The notes: a model not told the origin generated them from the sequence alone. A DNA stretch of 64,000 nt from Galeruca laticollis (GCA_963921935.1 OY998176.1:182863842-182927841); one strand, 5' to 3'; shown: positions 1-12,025, counted from the stretch's first letter. Program-made: numbers and translations.

Positions 1-1019
1 TTTCAATATTTTATTATAAATATGTAACATTAATTCTTTTAGTTCTGTCATATTCGTGTTTTCTTCTTTCTCATATTTTTATTTTGTTGCGATTTGGCGA
101 GCAGTATATATCACGAAAACAAATTAACAAAAAATTTCTACCTGGACTTCTAATTATCAGACAATTGTATGGAACCTGGGACATCCTCTCTACAGGCACG
201 AGGCACTTAAAAGTTTAACTAGTTCTAAAAATCTATTCATAAGAAAAATTATGGGCATTTCTAGAAACATTTAAAATGACTTAACAATTATCTCAAATAA
301 TTGATGCTCTTCCACATGAGTTGACGTAAATAATTTACCTCACACCAAGACTATTTATGGCTGTAGGACAAAGTATAGAAACTTTCAATTATGGGTAAGG
401 TTATTCTGTTACCATGAAAAAACTTATCTGTATTATCAATGGCCAATTTACCCGACGTAAAGATTTAAAAAGAGGAAAGTTATCTTTTACGACATCTAGA
501 TCTGAATTTCAAACAGTCTTTTTTCAGCTTATGATAAAAGACGAATTTTCGAGCAAAGCGACCAGTTTCGAAAAATCAATCAATCAACTCTCAACTAAAC
601 TTAATACTGAACCGGGAACGATTTTACCTAACAGTATAAAAATATCTATCGTGCTACGACGCAAAATACAACATGCTATCTAGAAGCGTTTTAGTTCATT
701 AATAATCGGAGAGAAATACATATTTATCATACGATCTAATATATGTGAACAAATGTAATTAATTGTCTATCAACTGCCCGCATGGTTTCTTGTATCTACC
801 TTTTAATATATATTTTTTGCATGATTTGATTTACATTGTTAATATTTTCGTATTTGACTGCTTTTTATTGAATGTTACTTAAAATTACGACTGGTCCTTC
901 TTTCCAAAGCCTAATCAAAGTGAAACAAAACAACAATACCTTAGGTGTATCGGTGAACAACAAACATAATAGTCCACTCTAGTTCATCTACACCATATTT
1001 GTTGTTTTATACATTGTTC
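1..1019. other. Non-coding stretch, no gene seen
   Basis: AT-rich DNA with no convincing coding segment on either strand. The short open frame at 414-683 has no recognisable motif, family resemblance or splice context. If the integrin gene extends leftwards, this would be its preceding intron. Confidence 0.5.
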
Positions 1020-1442
1020 GTAATCTCCTTTTTCATTTAATAATAAATTCTTGGATTCTTCCAATATTCGTATTACTTGCTTTTAGTCGCTTGTATATTT
1101 TGTATATAATTGATTTCTTCTGATATTGTTTCTTTTCTTAGTGATTTCACTAACTACGTTATAAAATAATTTCTGGTTGTCTTTACTATTTTCTTCCATT
1201 TTGTATTCAAATGTTTTCCATATTTTTTCTGCTATGACTAGTCTTTCGACTTTTTTCTTTCTTGTTTATTTGCATAATGTAATTTTCTTCTGTCTGTTTT
1301 GATATATATTTTTCGATAATTGTTTTTTTATCTTCATTTGTTGCTTAATTTCTGTTGTCCACCATATTGTTCTTTCTTTTGTCGTATTTATTATTATATT
1401 TTTAAATGTCATCCATATGTTTTCTATACTTCCATCTAATTC
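1020..1442 (-). mobile_element. Fragment of non-LTR retrotransposon ORF2 (endonuclease-RT linker)
   Basis: Read on the minus strand, shifting between frames, this encodes a patchy peptide of the kind that joins the APE endonuclease to the reverse transcriptase in RTE/Jockey-type LINEs. It begins with an S-x-E-x-x-W motif (SIENIWMTFKNII), followed by IWWTTEIKQQMK, a Lys-rich helix, and DNQKLFYNVVSEITKKR. Several stops and frameshifts make it dead. Its right edge lies near 1442, only about 60 bases before the integrin transmembrane exon. The clade is uncertain. Confidence 0.6.
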
Positions 1443-1503
1443 CATATCCCAAATTTAAAACAGATCTAATAAAAAATAAGTCAAAGTATAATCGTATTTT
1501 TAG

Positions 1504-1639
1504 ACCGGACACAACTAGTCTATCAAGCATTCTTGTAAACGATGAGACAAAACAAGCTAAAGTGGCTTTGTGGATTATCATTATTGCTGTTGTGATTGGA
1601 TTGATACTGTTAACGATACTGGTTTTAGTTCTTGTCAAA
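1504..1639 (+). CDS. Integrin alpha subunit, transmembrane exon (partial gene)
   Basis: This exon encodes a short extracellular stalk (PDTTSLSSILVNDETKQ) and then a single membrane-spanning helix starting AKVALWIIIIAVVIG, about 23 hydrophobic residues, ending LVLVK. It ends in codon AAA immediately before a consensus donor (GTAAGT at 1640). Integrin alpha chains pair with a beta chain at the plasma membrane and bind extracellular matrix. This segment is the membrane anchor. The next exon supplies GFFKR, which decides the family. The acceptor is uncertain: TTTTTAG at 1503 is preferred because LINE sequence ends near 1442, but CAG at 1463 would also keep the frame open. Upstream ectodomain exons lie outside the window. 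Confidence 0.82.
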
Positions 1640-1697
1640 GTAAGTACAGTATTATAAGTATTCATCGTCGATAGATTTCTAATGCTTCTTATTTTAG

Positions 1698-1751
1698 GCT
1701 GGATTTTTTAAGCGATCCAAAAAAGAAAAATTGGAAAATTTAAAAGCTGCG
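1698..1751 (+). CDS. Integrin alpha subunit, GFFKR juxtamembrane exon
   Basis: This is an 18-codon exon between an acceptor (ATTTTAG, ending 1697) and a donor (GTGAGT at 1752). Joined in phase 0 to the exon ending at 1639 it reads LVK-AGFFKRSKKEKLENLKAA. The K-x-GFFKR box directly inside the membrane is the signature of integrin alpha subunits. It clasps the beta tail and holds the receptor in its low-affinity state, and the following Lys/Glu-rich stretch continues the cytoplasmic tail. The intron between the two exons is only 58 bases (1640-1697), unlike the very large intron that follows. No frameshift or stop is present. Confidence 0.88.
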
Positions 1752-1978
1752 GTGAGTACATATAAACATGAATATAATAGTAAGTTCTATCAAATTATAT
1801 AAAAATTTACTTTTCTATTATTCGATTTAAAAACTGGGACCATTTTTGAAGCTACTTCAACAGGTATAAAGAGTAAATATATTTTGCAAGATTAATCAGA
1901 ACTGATTAGCTTAGGTAAGTTCTTGCAATGAAATTCTTCCCAACATTTGTTTTCGTCGAGTTCAGTTAATTGACGTTG

Positions 1979-2300
1979 CCGGTAATTAGCCGAAGAAACT
2001 AGATAGTACTTGTAAATATCCTTATTGTCTTAGAATGACAAAAATAGTAAGTTTTCTCAATAAGTTTTTGCGAGAAAAATGTCTTTAATCTCCTTTTTTT
2101 TAAAAAAATTTTTACTCGCATTTCAAAAACTTAAAATCATGACGGTAATTAGCCTCTGAAATTAAATACTACTTGGAAAAATCCCTATTGTGTTTCAACG
2201 TGAAGAAAATGGTAACTTTTCTCAAGAATTTATTTTGAAAAGGAATGTCTACTTTCTTTTTTTAATTTTAACTCGAATTTCAAAAATTTTAAAGCATCTA
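1979..2300. repeat. Diverged tandem duplication, period about 164 bp
   Basis: The segment starting CGGTAATTAGCC at 1979 and ending near 2138 is repeated, clearly diverged, from about 2142 to 2300. Shared landmarks in order include GGTAATTAGCC, an AGATAGTACTTG/AAATACTACTTG block, GTAAGTTTTCTCAA/GTAACTTTTCTCAA, and ACTCGCATTTCAAAAA/ACTCGAATTTCAAAAA. No coding content is evident. The rest of 1752-2530 holds nothing I recognise. Confidence 0.6.
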
Positions 2301-2696
2301 ATTCTCACTTTTCACTGCAATCATTGGTCAATTCGCACTAGAGTACAGTTTCTGTTATGTAAGAAATTTAAACTGTTATTCACTTTAGAGCTATAGTATT
2401 TTGTGATTGACCTGATGTTGAGTAGATTCAAGATTACTGAGTCAGTATAGTTCACGTAAGAGATATAGTGCGAAATTTAAAGTTTCCGCTTATCCTTTGA
2501 TTTGAATACTCTCATATTCCAGTCAATATTATAATTTTTTTTTATTTAAGTTAACGTGCATAAGACAGCTATGGCCATTAGCACGAGGTACAATACAGAC
2601 AAAGTTACTTTACATAATGTAAATCAAAACTAATAGCTTAAAACTAACATGAATATGGGATTACATGATATGATATTTAAATGGAATTTTTTTTGA

Positions 2697-5600
2697 TTAA
2701 ATTCTTCTAATAAGTTGTTCTTCCTCTAGGAACTTGATCACTTTGCGCACTTGATTATCACTATTTAGGATCTCCGTGTAGTTTGTATGTATTCCTAATT
2801 GTAGGCGTCTTGTGGCGAAGTGTGGACATTCAACGAGGATATGTTTGATGCAGAGCTTTACGTGGCAATACTGACAGTTCGGCTGAGGTGACGATGTCAT
2901 TAGGTAACCATGCGAAAGTCTAGTATGACCTATACGTAATCTTCGTATGACAGCCATATTTTTCCTAGATAGATCGGGACAGGTGAACTGATTCAATATT
3001 GGTTGAATTTCACGCAGTGAACACATAATTTGACTCCAGTGAATTTGCCAGTTGTAACGGATGATTTTTTTCAGACTAGCTTTTAAGTCATTACAAAGCT
3101 GAAGATTCATCGTGGCAGTAGCAGTTCAGGCAGCTTCTTTGGCAAGGCAATCGGCTTTTTCGTTCCCAATAATCCCAACATGGGATGGGACCCATGTTAT
3201 TGTAACTGTTGTATTTTGTCTTCTTAGTTGTTGATATATGTCGTGTATATCTTGGACAAGGGGGTGGTTAGTAAATGTATTCTTGATGGAATGGATGGAG
3301 GATAATCAGTGTGCATATGGCTATATGTGTATTTGCAAGTTGTTGGACATGTTTAAAGGCTTGTAGAATAGCGTATAGCTCACCAGTGTGGACGCTACGA
3401 ATAGAGGGTATTTTGTAGGTTCCGATCGATGCATGTACTGTGGTTATGAAACACCCAACTCCTACTTCTATCTTGGATGCGTCCGTATATATGACCATGT
3501 TATATTCTTTAAGATTTAGCAGCTCGAGGAAATCAGATCGAATAACATCTCTATTGATTTCATCTTTGTTAAATTTGCAGAGGGAGAGATCGTATTGTGG
3601 GAGAAATTTGGTCCATGGAGGAGTGTTGGAGAGTGGGATCGAGTATGTGTATAAGTTGAGGAATAGAACGTATAATAAAGGTATATGGAGGGTTGTCATG
3701 AAGTTGGTTTGATGTTAATATAGGATATACTGGATTGGAGGGATTGGAGGAAATTGCGGCAATATAGTTGAGAAGGAGGTGTTGTCGTCTGAGCCAGAGA
3801 GGGGATTCATTTGCTTCACAATAGAGACTTTCAGCTGGGCTTGACCGAAACGCTCCCAGGCATAAGCGGATGGCGGTATTATGTACTGTGTTAAGGGAAC
3901 GTAATAGTATATTATATACCGCGGGACTGAAGTAGTACATTTAATCCTGAAGGTAAAGTTTATGGCCCGACCGCAGGGAGGGCCATAATTTACCTGAAGG
4001 ATTAAATGTACTTCAGTCGCAAGGTATATACGATACTTTTCGTACTTCCGGTATGATTTTATTAATTATTTCAATAATTTCAATCAGTTTTTTCTCTCTT
4101 CAACTCATTTAATAAACTGTCTTTAAAATAAGTTACCATAGTAACATTGCGTTGTGACAGTTATAATTTAGAAACATTGTCATTACTAGTGTCATTGTAA
4201 ATTTGAATATTAACGTTAATTACCATTCTAATTAATTATATTTTTCAATAAAATATCCCTTAAATTCGTTTGTTTGTGATTTAATCGTTCCGGGAGTTTC
4301 GTCAATATTTAATCCCGGAGGGATTAAATGTGACACTTTAGTACCTGTCACAAGGGAGTGAAGTTGTCACTTTAGGCCCGGAAGTACGAAAAATAGTTTT
4401 TGTTGCAGACATGTAAATGAAACTTACATAATCTATTCTGGAACGAATGAGGGTTCTATATACTTTAAGCAAGGTAGATTCATCTGCGCCCCAATGAAAA
4501 TGTGAGAGTGTTTTAATAATATTTAGTCGGTTAAGACATATTCCTTTAATTTCCTGTATATGTTGTTTCCAGGATAATTTAGAGTCGAATAACATTCTCA
4601 GGATTTTACACTCATCTACAACAGGTAATTGAAAGTTGTTGACTGTGATACGAGGGATATAAGTTTGCGCTCTCCTACTGAATTTAATAACTTTCGATTT
4701 GGTATGTGAGAGGGTAAGTCCTAGAGTGGCAATTTTGGTTTGTAGGGCATTTACTGCTAGCTGAAGTATTTTGGAAGTAGAGGCATTGGATTTGCCATGA
4801 CAGTACATTATTAGGTCATCTGCGTATAGAGAGCATTTAACAGGGGAAGGAAGATGTCGCATAACTTGTTAATGCGAGGATGAACAAGGATGTACTTAAA
4901 ACTGAGCCTTGGGGAACTCCATCATGATGGGTATATTAACAGAAACCCTAAATGTTCTGAATGTTAAAAAACTTTTTATGAATGCATATATATTACCAAT
5001 GAGATTGTATTGTGTGAGCTTTTCAGGAATTGCATTTCTAGAGATGTTATCAAAAGCTCCATCAATGTCGAAGATAGTGGCTATTACATATTGTCTGTTA
5101 TTAATTGCGCTAGAAATGTGGGCTTGTAGTAGTACAAGATTATCTCTGGTTGATGATACTATGTTTTTCAAAAAACCATAAAAGACGCCTATTGATCATC
5201 TTTCCCATTAATTTGCATAGTGCATGTAAGTGAAATCGGTCTGTAAGATTGCGGAAAGATAGGTGACTGATTTGGTTTAAGTACCGGAATAACTATTGAC
5301 TGGCGCCATTGAGAAGGGAACTTTTGTGACATCCATATGAAATTGTATACATTCAGAAGCTTAGTGAGGCTATACATGGATAAGTATTTTAGGAAACTAT
5401 AGGGAATATCATCAGGACCAGCAGCAGAATTTTTGCATTTGGCTAAGGCAGTTGTTAGTTCGCTTATGGTGAAATGAGAATTAATGTGCTTGACATCTTC
5501 GGATAGTAGAATGTTACTAGAAGGAGTTTCTTGAGAAGGTGAAGTATTGACATTTGTGTGATTCCTGGATTTCGCTTCGAAATGACTTGCAAGAATATTT

Positions 5601-6770
5601 GAAATATGTTCATGTGATCCAAAACCCGAGCCGTTTGAAATGAGACGGGTAATTTTGTTATTTGTTTTATGACCTTGTATTTGTCGGATTTTCTTCCATA
5701 GTTGACTGGGGTTGGAATTTTCGTTTATGGTTGATACATAATTCTTCCAAGATGATTTCTTACTCTGTTTTACTACGTATTTAGCTCTAGCCTTGAGTCT
5801 TTTGTAGCTAATAAGATTGTCTGAACTTTTGTTTTTCAAATATTGGTTCAGAGCTCTTTTGGATTGGCGTATTGCGTCATCACAAGAGGAGTTCCACCAA
5901 GGAACTGCCCTATAATTGGGCAAAAAAGACATTTTTCCAATGTGGGTCTTCGCAGCCGAGAGAACTGAATCTGATATTGATTTTATCAAGTCATCAACAT
6001 TGTTGAAAGCGTAAGCATCATGAGTAGGTAAAAGGGTGTCAACTGTCGTGGAATACTCAGACCATTTAGCTTTTTTGAGGCACCAATAACTTTTTTCGGA
6101 AACTGCTACATTGTGATTGCCTGATATAATTATTGGGTAGTGTTTACTATCATAAAGTCCATCAGCTGTTTTCCAAGACATAAAAGGGGCTGATTTGGGA
6201 TCACTTATGCTTAGGTCTATGGCAGAAAAGGTACCGGAGGAAATATTAAAGTGTGTATTACACCCTGTATTGAGTAGGCAAGAATTTGTACAGTTCAATA
6301 TATTTTCGACTACCTTTCCGCGTCCACATGTCTTTTGTGAACCCCACATGCTGTTGTGAGCGTTAAAGTCTCCTGTAAGGATAAACGGCTGGGAGAGTTG
6401 ATATATTAGTTCAAGAAGCTCATCTTCTTTTAGAGGATGATCTGGAGGAATATAGATGGAGCATATGGTTAGCTTGTTGGGGCAGTATATCGTTATGGCA
6501 ACTGCCTTCAGGTTTGTTGTCAGAGGAAGTAGTTCTGAATACATTTCGTTTGAGGCGAATATTGATGAACCCCCGCTAGCTCTTTTGCAGTTATTCCGAA
6601 TAGAATGGTACCTTTCAAAAGATTTACTTCGTGGGATGTTAGTTGTTTTAAAATTGGTCTCCTGTAGACAGAGGAAATCTGGGCGGTAAATTGAGGTTAG
6701 ATGCTGAATTTGTTCTAGGCGCGGATAATATCCGTCGCAGTTCCATTGTAAAATACTGAATTTTAAAATT
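2697..6770 (-). pseudogene. LINE ORF2: APE endonuclease, RT and RNase H, multiply frameshifted
   Basis: The endonuclease opens with ILQWNCDGY and DFLCLQETNF and is continuous to about 5215; LTGDFNAHNSMWG and SAIDLSIS are visible. No in-frame ATG precedes it, and the frame opens just after a stop near 6770. RT motifs follow: SYRPISLTC, FDIDGAFDNIS, DGVPQGSVLS and the catalytic YADD (about 4815). RNase H shows YTDAS, HTGELYAI and TWVPSHVGIIGNEKADCLA (about 3650-3130). The C-terminus carries CQYC...H....C. Frame changes occur near 5215, 4925, 4862, 3640, 3305 and 3120, and a roughly 480-bp insertion splits the region after RT. Such proteins nick DNA and prime reverse transcription at the target. 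This copy cannot do so. Confidence 0.85.
3919..4397. mobile_element. Fold-back / palindrome-rich insertion inside the LINE ORF2
   Basis: LINE coding sequence stops near 4397 (after MSATKT) and resumes near 3915 (ILLRSLNTVHNTAIR). The insert begins with a hairpin, arms about 3926-3968 and 3980-4017, around a GGCCCGACCGCAGGGAGGGCC loop region. It also holds an inverted pair CTTTTCGTACTTCCGG (4036-4051) and CCGGAAGTACGAAAA (4378-4392), and a short palindrome TAATCCCGGAGGGATTA (4310-4326). There is no coding frame. It is probably a non-autonomous element of unknown class. Confidence 0.6.
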
Positions 6771-6910
6771 TAGAATATTAAAAAAATGTTGAGAATGTGT
6801 TGGATAAAAGATATATTAAAATAAATCGGAATCTTTCTGATTGGAGTCGTTTGAATTGATGGACGATAGGCTTGCAAGTTTGACAGCATCATTGGGGTTT
6901 ATTGCGCGTT

Positions 6911-8158
6911 TTATTTTTTTTGCAATCTAGTAATTCGATTTTTAAGAGATCTATCAGATAGAATTTGGTATATTTGTGAAAGGGGTTCAATGAGTGATTT
7001 AATATTAGTGGTAAAGCTATAGGCTTCTTTTAAAGGATCACTACCGCCAAATTTACTAGGAAAGCTATCAACTGTATGAACGATAGAGAGCATTTTTTAG
7101 GATCGATATCAATTAGTTTTTCTATTTTGGCTTGATAAGAGGGAGTTACCTTCCAAACGTCTTTGTTTTCAGTTTTGGATTTTTTCTTAAGAGCTGAAAT
7201 TGGTGTTACAAAAGCAGCAGTTGAGGGGGACGGAGTATTTTCAAGGTCGAGAATTGGAGGAATGGTAGTAATTTGTATAGGAGGTGATTCGATGCTGGTG
7301 TCAGTGGAGTGTGTCCTTTTGATGCCAAAGTTGGGTGTTAAACCATCTGAAATTTGGGGTTCTGTAGTTTTTTTTGAAATGGAAGAGGTATTATCGGCAG
7401 GATGCTCTTCGGATGAGGAATGTTGAGGAGGTGATAAGCCAGAAGATATGTCTTGACTTTCGTGTCTGAAGGTAGAAGGTGTAGGGGGGTTGCAGGATAT
7501 ATCTTGCGGATTTGGGCAGGAATCTGCGGTGTGTCCAGACTGCTTACAGAGGAAGCATTCAAGTTTGTCTGAAGTAATGAAGATTCTATAGTTCGTATTT
7601 TCATGTAGGATTACAATTAAAGTTTGTATTTCAAAAGGTTCATTTTCAGGTATAACATAAATAGATCGTCGGAAACTGAAAATGTGTGCATATTCATCTT
7701 CTGGGGAGCCACATCGAATGAAGGAAATTGGAGAGGCGAGCTGCTGCCCAAGTTCATTTTTAAGTGCCTGTTCGATGAGAGAGTTAGGGATAGAGGGACA
7801 AACATTGGAGAGTAGTAATCTTTTAGCTGGTGTGATAAGTCTACGAATTGGTATGATTTGTTGTTTGATGGTAACAGAAGGATGATTTTTTATAAGATTA
7901 TCTATAACGGATACAGAAGATAGATATATACATATACGGTGATTGGAAATGCGTGATGCAAAGGTAATCCCTTTCGGTGTTACAATTTCGCCGATCGCCT
8001 TAATGTAGTCAAAAAGGACGACGTCTGGGAGAGCGTTCATGATAATAGCTTGATTTCTGCTTGGGAATGATGTAGGTGCTTGCGGTTTCTTTACTGAATT
8101 TTTTGTAACTGCTGCGAAGCTAGGTCCAGCTGATTGTGGTTGGTTTATTATGGTTTGA
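6911..8158 (-). pseudogene. LINE ORF1 (gag-like, zinc-knuckle protein), broken
   Basis: The open frame starts without an ATG at the truncation point and contains the typical PTSFPSRNQAIIMNALPDV segment. An RNA-binding region follows, then a CCHC knuckle (CFLCKQSGHTADSC) near nt 7520-7560, then a Ser/Thr/Pro-rich stretch. In the element this protein would coat the RNA. A frameshift near 7090 moves the C-terminus (SIVHTVDSFPSKFGG...) into another frame, which ends at 6911. The truncation makes the full length unknown. Confidence 0.78.
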
Positions 8159-8160
8159 CA

Positions 8161-10689
8161 TTTTTGGTTTTAATATTTTGGATACCAAAATATTAAGTGA
8201 AAAATTGGCCAGATGGTCTGGCCTATTATTTAGTCGTTACTATACGGTAGATATAAAGCAACGTACCACTTGTAAAAACAATACACATAAAACTAACGCG
8301 TTTTTAATGATATTTACCAAAAAAATGCAGAAAACGAGACTATATGTGTTTACTCGTTGAAAGCTTAATTCGGAATGATGTATTATAATTTGAAATGCTT
8401 ATTTGATGATATATTCACTTAATATTACAATTTCAACTAACAATCGTTAAAATGTGTTTTATAATTTTATAATTATTAAATACATTTATCGACTGTGTAA
8501 CGATTATTTTTAACCTGAAGTTATGGAACGCCATCCTACTTTTTAAGATACTTAGAATTAATGTATAGAACAAAATGCATTCCTTTGTACAATATAAACC
8601 TATTTATATTTAAAAACATCTTAAACATAACATCAGACAATTAACACTACCTTATATCTCGATTTATTAAGAAGATTTAGCAATTTAAATTCCAAATAAC
8701 TTATTATTTTTCCCATCTTTGACTGAACTATCAGTATATTTTGAGACAGAAATTTTTTCAAACCCAGCAGGTGATCATCATAGATAAACCACACTTTCTT
8801 TTTAGTTGGTAAGCTGACATCAAGATAGAGGTAGTGGTATTGGTAAAACTAAACAAAATATTAATACCTTTTACAGTCTAGCTACCTTATCCAGAATATA
8901 GATAAACAACATCATAGGAGTCTTTGACAATTTCCCTTCACTGATATTTTATTTAATATTATTTAATATACAATTTTTATCAGTCAACGTAGAAACTATA
9001 AACATTTCTCGATAACATGAATAGGGTTGAGGCATTTTAAACTATTTTCACAAGGCATAAAAAGTAAGGATTTTTAGAAATTAGTATACTAAATAAACTT
9101 TCTTCTCTTCACAAGATTTTCTGTCATTTGCGCCTACACCATTATTACCGATGATACGTGCGTACGATATTTTTTGTTGGATTTTCACAGAGACTAATGC
9201 TCCTTTGTTGGAGTATATTTGTGAACGTTTTTGTTTAGTTCCAGGTAGGCACTTTCAATAATTGAAGAATATTATGAAATTGTCCTTAAAGAATATTTTT
9301 GAGAGCGATATTCGAAATAAACTTCTGCTTAAGATACTCTTCATAATTCTGCGAGATCGATTTGTCGTGGTAGTCCCAGTATATGGGTATACTGAATTAC
9401 AAAAGTTTGCAGTTCTAATTCCCAAAAACGTAATGGAGTGAAATATGCCGATATTGTGGTGCCCCACATTCCTGTAATGTATTTATTTTTCTAAAGCCAT
9501 GCATTGGAATTCGGAAGTGCATCTGAGTGATTAATTATCATTTATTATTCATATGTGATTTTCTGTAGACCGGATATATTTCTGCCTTGGTCTAGTGTTC
9601 GTCGTTGAAGTTGGCGCTAGACATTCCAACGCGAAAAGGGCACTTTTAAGATACCGCGAATTGAGTTAATAATTGGTTTTGTTGATCTATGTAGTTCAAA
9701 TAATTAAGGATGGCTTTGTAATTGGTTACTACCAAATGTAAACTATCCATACAATATCTTGGACCCTCAATTTTTATGTCTTTTTTCTTTATTTTCTCTC
9801 GGAGTCCTTCAGTTTAGGCACGTAGAATGAAAGCGGGTATGACCTCTACTCTCCGATAATCTAAAAAAAATCCCATTTGCACAGGACCAATTGGACAGAC
9901 TTATTTATGTAACTTTTTTGCATCAAATCCAAAATAAAAATTTCAAATTTTCATAAATTTAGCACATACTGCTATACGATGTATAGAACGTATATTTGTA
10001 TTTACTGATGAGGTTAGTTTTAATATTCTTTAAAAAATTTTATTTTTAAGGAATTCCATTAAAACGTGAATTGTCTTATCCAGACGTTTAACCTTTTCTC
10101 CTTGCAAATAATAATATTTAAAAGTGTTTTATGCATATTTTCCAAATGCATATTAGTATTTGCTACTGATATTGTTCAAATACAATAAGCTCATTTGTAA
10201 AGTTATGTTTTTATGTCATTTTTTAAGAATGTTCAAAATAGCAACATTAGTGTGACGGCCTACGTTTAGCCATTTCTCATATTTTCAGGATAGAAGCATC
10301 CATTGATCCATTGTTGCCATTTAATTTAACTTGAATTTAGGTAATTTCTATTAAAAGAAAATCGCATTGTTATTTTATTATAACCCTTACATTAATTTAT
10401 TATTCTGTTCTTTCAGATTATTGGTATTTTTCATGTAAGTTTAAGAAAATTCCTCATCACAAAAAATTTAAAACGTAGTATAACTTTAAAATAATGTTTT
10501 GAGCATTTTTGGGTTACATTAAAAAGAAAGTGTATGAAGTAGCATTCTCACATCAAATAAAAAAATTAGATACAAAAGTTATAAAATGTTTTGAGATGTA
10601 CAAAAAAACAAAGTTACATTTTGACATCAAATCACAAACAAAAAAATGAGAAAAAATTCTGTTAAATTTGTGAATTTTCTCAAATAAAT
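8161..10689. other. AT-rich non-coding stretch
   Basis: No coding region or recognisable repeat beyond small palindromes, for example GGCCAGATGGTCTGGCC near 8205. The open frame at 9255-9467 (minus) has no features of a gene. Confidence 0.5.
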
Positions 10690-11049
10690 ATTTTAATGTA
10701 CGTTTTAGAGAAAAATGTTAAGTACTAAAGTTGTAGAACGTGTTAAGGTCTATGAAAAATCTCGGTATTTTTTTGCGTCAATGAATACCAAAGGAAATAC
10801 GATTTTTTTCAATTTTGGCAGGCCGTCATATTGTTTCTACTGGGCCGATTTGGCTCATTAACGAATTCGTTCGAGGTTTTAGCCCAACTGATTTTTGTAG
10901 CGAGTTTGGTTTCGAACCGTCAGAAAATACGCCCTCTATCGTGCATACAAATTCCGTTATGACACATACTTATATGGGGTATCCAATAGGGGAAAAACGT
11001 TTAAATATTAGTTTTAGTGAAAAATGTCATTCTTGATAAAAAGTTTTAC

Positions 11050-11705
11050 TTGTTCTGAAACCCCATAAAATGAAATAAAATTCGAGTTTTTCAAAACCCT
11101 TCTCATTTTATTGCCAATTTTATGAAAATCGTATGAATTTTTGCACGAAGTTCGAAAATAATGTATTAATCTAGTGAGTGACGTTTACGATGTACCAAGT
11201 AACTGTCAACTTTTATAAATAATTTTCTAATTGTCATTCTTTCATAAGTATTTGACAACTATGTTAAATATTCAAGAATTATAATCACTATCAAAAATAA
11301 CAATACAGTGTATATAATAAGTAAACAAAAAACATCTATCCAATATATCCTCCCCCAGCTGCAAAACATCTCTCAATTATCTTTCTAAATTATTTGTAAG
11401 TATTTCGCAGCAATTCTGGGGTAATTTCGTTAACGGCATCAATGATAGCTCGTTTCAAGTCTTCAATATTATGGTTTAAATTATTTGCGTAAACTTTTTT
11501 TTACTAACCCCATTAAAAAAATCTAAAATAGTTAAATATCATAGCCAATTATTTATAAAAGTTGACAGTTACTTGGTACATCGTAAACGTCACTCACTGG
11601 ATTAATACATTATTTTCGAACTAAGTGCAAACATTCATACGGTTTTCATGAAACTGGCTATAAAATGAAACGGGTTCTGAAAAACTTTTTTTACTCCACC
11701 TGTAC
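11050..11705. mobile_element. Deletion derivative of a Tc1/mariner-type transposon
   Basis: Two inverted arms of about 150-170 bp face each other, about 11060-11222 and 11545-11700. Landmark sequences are AGTGAGTGACGTTTACGATG on the left and its complement CATCGTAAACGTCACTCACT on the right. Between them, on the minus strand (about 11520-11335), a transposase C-terminus is readable: VYANNLNHNIEDLKRAIIDA, EITPELLRNTYK and IIERCFAAGGGYIG, with stops. The catalytic part is deleted. Left-hand sequence 10690-11050 may also belong to its end. Confidence 0.65.
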
Positions 11706-12025
11706 CTTTAAATTTCACAATATCGAAAAATGTTACTGAAAAAAGTTGATCAGAATTAAAAATTACGTTTAAGTATGTAATCACATTCATGGACGAACTA
11801 CCCTTAATCGAACGTCAATGTAGTGGAAGGGAGGGGGTTGACAAATGACAGATGTCTGTATCGTAAAAATGTGCCACCCTTAGAACAAAAATCGACTTTT
11901 TTCAGCATTTCCTTGAAATTTAAAGAATACTGCCTAATATCGGGGTGGACTGTTTTGTTTAGCACACCTGCATATTTTCATTATTTGAATGAATTCAGAT
12001 TTGAATTTTTACACAGTCATACAGG

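Larger units (their letters stand above)
2531..8160 (-). mobile_element. 5'-truncated, decayed I/Jockey-group LINE (minus strand)
   Basis: A single LINE read right to left. A gag-like ORF1 with a zinc knuckle (8158-6911) is followed by ORF2 with APE endonuclease, reverse transcriptase, RNase H and a terminal C-C-H-C motif (6770-2697). The 3' end is an A-rich run, seen on the plus strand as a T stretch at 2534-2543. ORF1 runs into a stop with no upstream ATG near 8160, so the 5' end is missing. The RNase H domain argues for the I-type side (I, Nimb, Loner or similar) rather than Jockey proper. At least five indels and one insertion interrupt ORF2. This is an old, immobile copy. Confidence 0.85.

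Noticed and set aside
414..683. 89-codon plus-strand open frame
   Set aside because: No motif, family resemblance or splice context; length is expected by chance in this composition.
1464..1503. Exon extension using the CAG acceptor at 1463
   Set aside because: The frame is open, but this would put the LINE border only about 20 bases from the acceptor, and the added residues look AT-rich and intronic. Kept as an alternative, not preferred.
1402..1665. Minus-strand open frame over the integrin exon
   Set aside because: It is the shadow of the transmembrane exon plus LINE remnant; the plus strand explains the sequence.
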